The translations under genes and the position numbers were made by a program. DNA of 6,985 bases from positions 23,119 to 30,103 of the forward strand of contig DUHN01000078.1 in NCBI GenBank assembly GCA_013330825.1, in the 5' to 3' direction. Source of the DNA: Candidatus Woesearchaeota archaeon (GTDB lineage Archaea; Nanobdellota; Nanobdellia; Woesearchaeales; GW2011-AR4). Positions 5,573 to 6,985 of the stretch are shown piece after piece. Below the pieces are notes generated by a model, which had not been told where the DNA came from, searched no databases, and saw only the letters and a list, made by a program, of their open reading frames with translations. How positions within the stretch are numbered: position 1 is the first letter of the stretch; each line of letters begins with the position of its first letter.

Positions 5573-5973
5573 GAACAGCGCGGCCCGGTTGGCGGTTCTG
5601 GCAGGGCTTGACGCCGAGGAATCTCGCCCTTCTCCTGCTGCTCGTTTTGGTGATCATCTCCCTGTTCGCCCTCGTGGACTACCTTGCGCATTCCTTGAGC
5701 AAGGAGTACGCCGTCCCCTCGTATTATTTCAGGAACAAGGTCATCTTCGGCACGCTCATCGGGTTCGCCGCCTGCCTCCTCACCAGGAACAGGGGGCTGT
5801 TCACCCGGTCGCTGGCGTTCTCCTCCTCTGTCAGCGTCCTGCTGCAGGTGCGGTATTTCCTCGAAGGTTATCCGCCGGACTTCGTCGTCACCTTCCTGTT
5901 CATCCACTTCCTGATCCTGCTGCCTGTTTCCCTGCTCGTGTTCAGGCTGGTGGGAGAGAGGATGTGGAAATGA
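5569..5973 (+). CDS. Small multi-pass membrane protein coupled to the cupredoxin
   Basis: A 134-residue hydrophobic protein of unknown function. About four membrane segments are visible, near residues 18-40, 56-72, 78-94 and 105-127. The N-terminus is basic and aromatic (R-P-G-W-R-F-W-Q). A conserved-looking turn, R-Y-F-L-E-G-Y-P-P-D-F, precedes the last segment. No heme or copper ligand motif is evident, and no known domain is recognised. The ATG overlaps the cupredoxin stop by 4 bp, which strongly supports co-translation and a shared role, such as docking the cupredoxin or accepting electrons (inference). The downstream csp operon has its own TATA box after the stop. Confidence 0.8.
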   Translation: MRTARPGWRFWQGLTPRNLALLLLLVLVIISLFALVDYLAHSLSKEYAVPSYYFRNKVIFGTLIGFAACLLTRNRGLFTRSLAFSSSVSVLLQVRYFLEGYPPDFVVTFLFIHFLILLPVSLLVFRLVGERMWK

Positions 5974-5990
5974 TGTTTCCCAACCAAATC

Positions 5991-5999
5991 ATTTAATAA
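5991..5999 (+). promoter_or_regulatory. TATA box for the zinc-ribbon/csp operon
   Basis: ATTTAATAA is preceded by CAACCAAATC, an A-rich possible BRE. Its centre is about 26 bp before 6022, the TTG start of the small zinc-ribbon ORF. The message is therefore predicted to be leaderless or nearly so. Confidence 0.6.
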
Positions 6000-6021
6000 G
6001 GGCGCCATCTTTCCCCTGCAC

Positions 6022-6168
6022 TTGGCAGAATACAACATCGTAAAGCATTGCAGGATATGCGGGGCGAGATTTGTTGTCCCCAGAATAGAGTCCAAGAGCA
6101 TCTTCTGCAAGTCCTGCCAATCGAAGGGCAACGACAACCCAAAAAACACGAAACGAGGCACACCATGA
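6022..6168 (+). CDS. 48-residue CxxC...CxxC zinc-ribbon protein, TTG start
   Basis: A small ORF with two Cys pairs: C-R-I-C at residues 10-13 and C-K-S-C at 29-32, separated by 15 residues. It starts L(M)-A-E-Y-N-I-V-K-H and ends in a basic, Asn/Lys-rich tail (N-P-K-N-T-K-R-G-T-P). The four Cys should bind one zinc ion, and the basic tail suggests nucleic-acid or ribosome contact (inference). No in-frame ATG or GTG exists, so the TTG at 6022 is chosen. It lies where the TATA box at 5991-5999 predicts transcription to begin. The stop TGA (6166-6168) overlaps the csp ATG (6165-6167) by 4 bp with the ATGA arrangement, which supports real translation. The family is not recognised. The main doubt is the rare TTG leaderless start. 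Confidence 0.7.
   Translation: MAEYNIVKHCRICGARFVVPRIESKSIFCKSCQSKGNDNPKNTKRGTP
6155..6158 (+). promoter_or_regulatory. Shine-Dalgarno core for csp
   Basis: GAGG lies 6 nt before the csp ATG at 6165, inside the coding sequence of the zinc-ribbon ORF. It supports that start rather than the in-frame ATG at 6048, whose extra residues are not Csp-like. Confidence 0.55.
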
Positions 6169-6359
6169 AAGGCACTGTGAAATTTTTCAACGAGACGAGG
6201 GGATTCGGGTTCATCGCAGGAGAGGATGGAAAGGAGTATTTCATGCACAAGTCATCCTTAGAGGAAGGCACGACCCTACGCGAGAACGATGCCGTGGAGT
6301 TCGACGTTGCCCAGGGCGACCGCGGCCCCAAGGCGGCCAATGTGAAGAAAAGCGGGTGA
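6165..6359 (+). CDS. Cold-shock domain protein (CspA-like)
   Basis: A 64-residue single cold-shock domain that should bind single-stranded RNA or DNA and act as an RNA chaperone in the cytoplasm. It begins with the family hallmark M-K-G-T-V-K-F-F-N and carries RNP1 as R-G-F-G-F-I. RNP2 is slightly unusual, Y-F-M-H-K-S-S-L instead of the common VFVH-type motif. The domain ends with the typical G-x-K-A-x-N-V. The length matches bacterial and archaeal Csp proteins (about 65-70). It is the second gene of an operon with the zinc-ribbon ORF, with a 4-bp overlap and its own SD. Csp genes are patchy in archaea and common in DPANN and haloarchaea, so an old bacterial origin is possible. Confidence 0.93.
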   Translation: MKGTVKFFNETRGFGFIAGEDGKEYFMHKSSLEEGTTLRENDAVEFDVAQGDRGPKAANVKKSG

Positions 6360-6368
6360 GGCCGTTAC

Positions 6369-6411
6369 TTGTTATTTTTATTTGTGTTAAACTAAAAAAA
6401 ATAAATAACAA
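6369..6411. terminator. AT-rich inverted repeat, probable bidirectional terminator
   Basis: TTGTTATTT (6369-6377) pairs perfectly with AAATAACAA (6403-6411), with T-runs and A-runs between them, so both strands present U-rich RNA. It sits exactly between the convergent csp (stop ends 6359) and translin (stop begins 6412) genes. Archaeal termination relies mainly on U-tracts, which fits. The inner part of the stem is imperfect. Confidence 0.6.
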
Positions 6412-6981
6412 CTACGCCCGCCCCTTCACCTTCACATCGCACACCAGATCCTCGATCTTCTGCAAGTTCCACTTGATCTGGTCGGATTTCTTCCGCAATT
6501 CGGAGTTGCGCAGATTGAATTCCAGGAACTCGCCGTAGATGAGGGAGACCAGCTCCTTTATCCGGAGGGCGGCGTCGAAGTTCTGGTTGATGGCCTCGTC
6601 CACGGCCTTGCGCACGAGCTCCCCGGTCAGGTCGCACATGCCGAGAAGGTAGCTCTCAGCGTCGACATCGAGGGCCCTGCGTGTGATGAGATCCCCTTTC
6701 TCCGCGAAATGCAGGATGGCGGCAGCTTCCACATACTCTTGGTACGCGGTCGAGCTGATGTTGGTGTCCAGGGGGATGTCGATCTTCCTGAGCTTGGCGA
6801 CGAGCCCCTTCAGCTCCGCGAGCTTCTTACGCGCCGTCTCAAGGTCGCGCCGCAGCGTGGCGTAGATGACCCGCTTGGAGAGGGAAATGATGTCCCGCGA
6901 CAGCGCGATGATCTTCTCCCGCGCCTCGTCGCGCGCGGCGATCTCCTTCCGCATCTCCGCGAATTCCTTTTTGTCGAGCAT
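6412..6981 (-). CDS. Translin-family RNA/ssDNA-binding protein
   Basis: A 189-residue all-helical protein of the archaeal translin family (COG2178), which forms ring-like oligomers and binds single-stranded RNA or DNA; eukaryotic relatives make the C3PO RNase. Visible hallmarks are Q-E-Y-V-E-A at 81-86 (the acidic residues align with the Trax catalytic region), then L-L-G-M-C-D-L-T-G-E-L-V-R at 112-124. The C-terminal signature is L-R-K-K-S-D-Q-I-K followed by L-x-K-I-E-D-L-V-C-D near 162-182. The length is typical. The ATG at 6981 is 4 bases from the window edge, so an upstream start or operon partner cannot be excluded. It converges on csp across the terminator. Confidence 0.9.
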   Translation of the reverse strand: MLDKKEFAEMRKEIAARDEAREKIIALSRDIISLSKRVIYATLRRDLETARKKLAELKGLVAKLRKIDIPLDTNISSTAYQEYVEAAAILHFAEKGDLITRRALDVDAESYLLGMCDLTGELVRKAVDEAINQNFDAALRIKELVSLIYGEFLEFNLRNSELRKKSDQIKWNLQKIEDLVCDVKVKGRA

Positions 6982-6985
6982 GGGG

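Noticed and set aside
6048..6164. 39-residue N-terminal extension of Csp
   Set aside because: The bases are better explained by the zinc-ribbon frame with its paired Cys and the ATGA overlap. The Csp hallmark begins exactly at the ATG at 6165.

Overview
The window looks like part of an archaeal chromosome, most likely from an uncultivated DPANN-type lineage (Woesearchaeota, Aenigmarchaeota, Diapherotrites or similar). The evidence for an archaeon is a set of AT-rich TATA boxes about 26 bp before the inferred transcript starts, GAGGTG/GGAGG Shine-Dalgarno motifs or apparently leaderless starts, and an archaeal translin. The lineage is an inference from gene content and protein style (small genes, a large Cys-rich secreted protein ending in GLFGIFG, a DUF5752-like protein). 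No rRNA or tRNA is present to fix it.

Layout. (1) 69-2564 (+) encodes a secreted protein of 831 residues: signal peptide, Gly/Ser/Tyr-rich stretch, two Cys-rich helical regions flanking five small Cys-rich modules, and a C-terminal coiled coil. (2) 2687-3355 (+) encodes a DUF5752-like domain tethered to the membrane by a C-terminal helix. (3) On the minus strand, 4826-3375 is a two-gene operon: a RimB-like retropepsin-fold protein (DTGA motif) followed by a RimK-family ATP-grasp glutamate ligase. The ligase carries an unusual C-terminal extension that reads like an AbrB/MazE swapped-hairpin domain. (4) 4827-5191 holds no gene, but it contains a sharply bounded 200-bp element (4872-5071). The element has near-perfect terminal inverted repeats, a second perfect 10-bp inverted pair inside, three internal hairpins, and an exact 9-bp direct repeat abutting both ends. 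I read it as a MITE, inserted directly upstream of the rimB-rimK core promoter. (5) 5192-5973 (+) is a cupredoxin lipoprotein gene overlapping by 4 bp a gene for a small multi-pass membrane protein. (6) 6022-6359 (+) is a 48-residue zinc-ribbon ORF with a TTG start, overlapping a cold-shock-protein gene by 4 bp. (7) 6369-6411 is an AT-rich inverted repeat, probably a two-way terminator, between csp and a translin gene read on the minus strand (6981-6412).

How the parts may work together. RimK and RimB form a plausible add-and-trim pair for C-terminal glutamate tails. Because archaea lack bacterial ribosomal protein bS6, the target here is unknown. The zinc ribbon, Csp and translin are all small nucleic-acid-binding proteins, but translin is transcribed separately. 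The cupredoxin and its overlapping membrane partner probably act together at the cell surface. The most notable items are the MITE, the RimK C-terminal fusion, the unrecognised zinc-ribbon/Csp operon and the modular Cys-rich surface protein.
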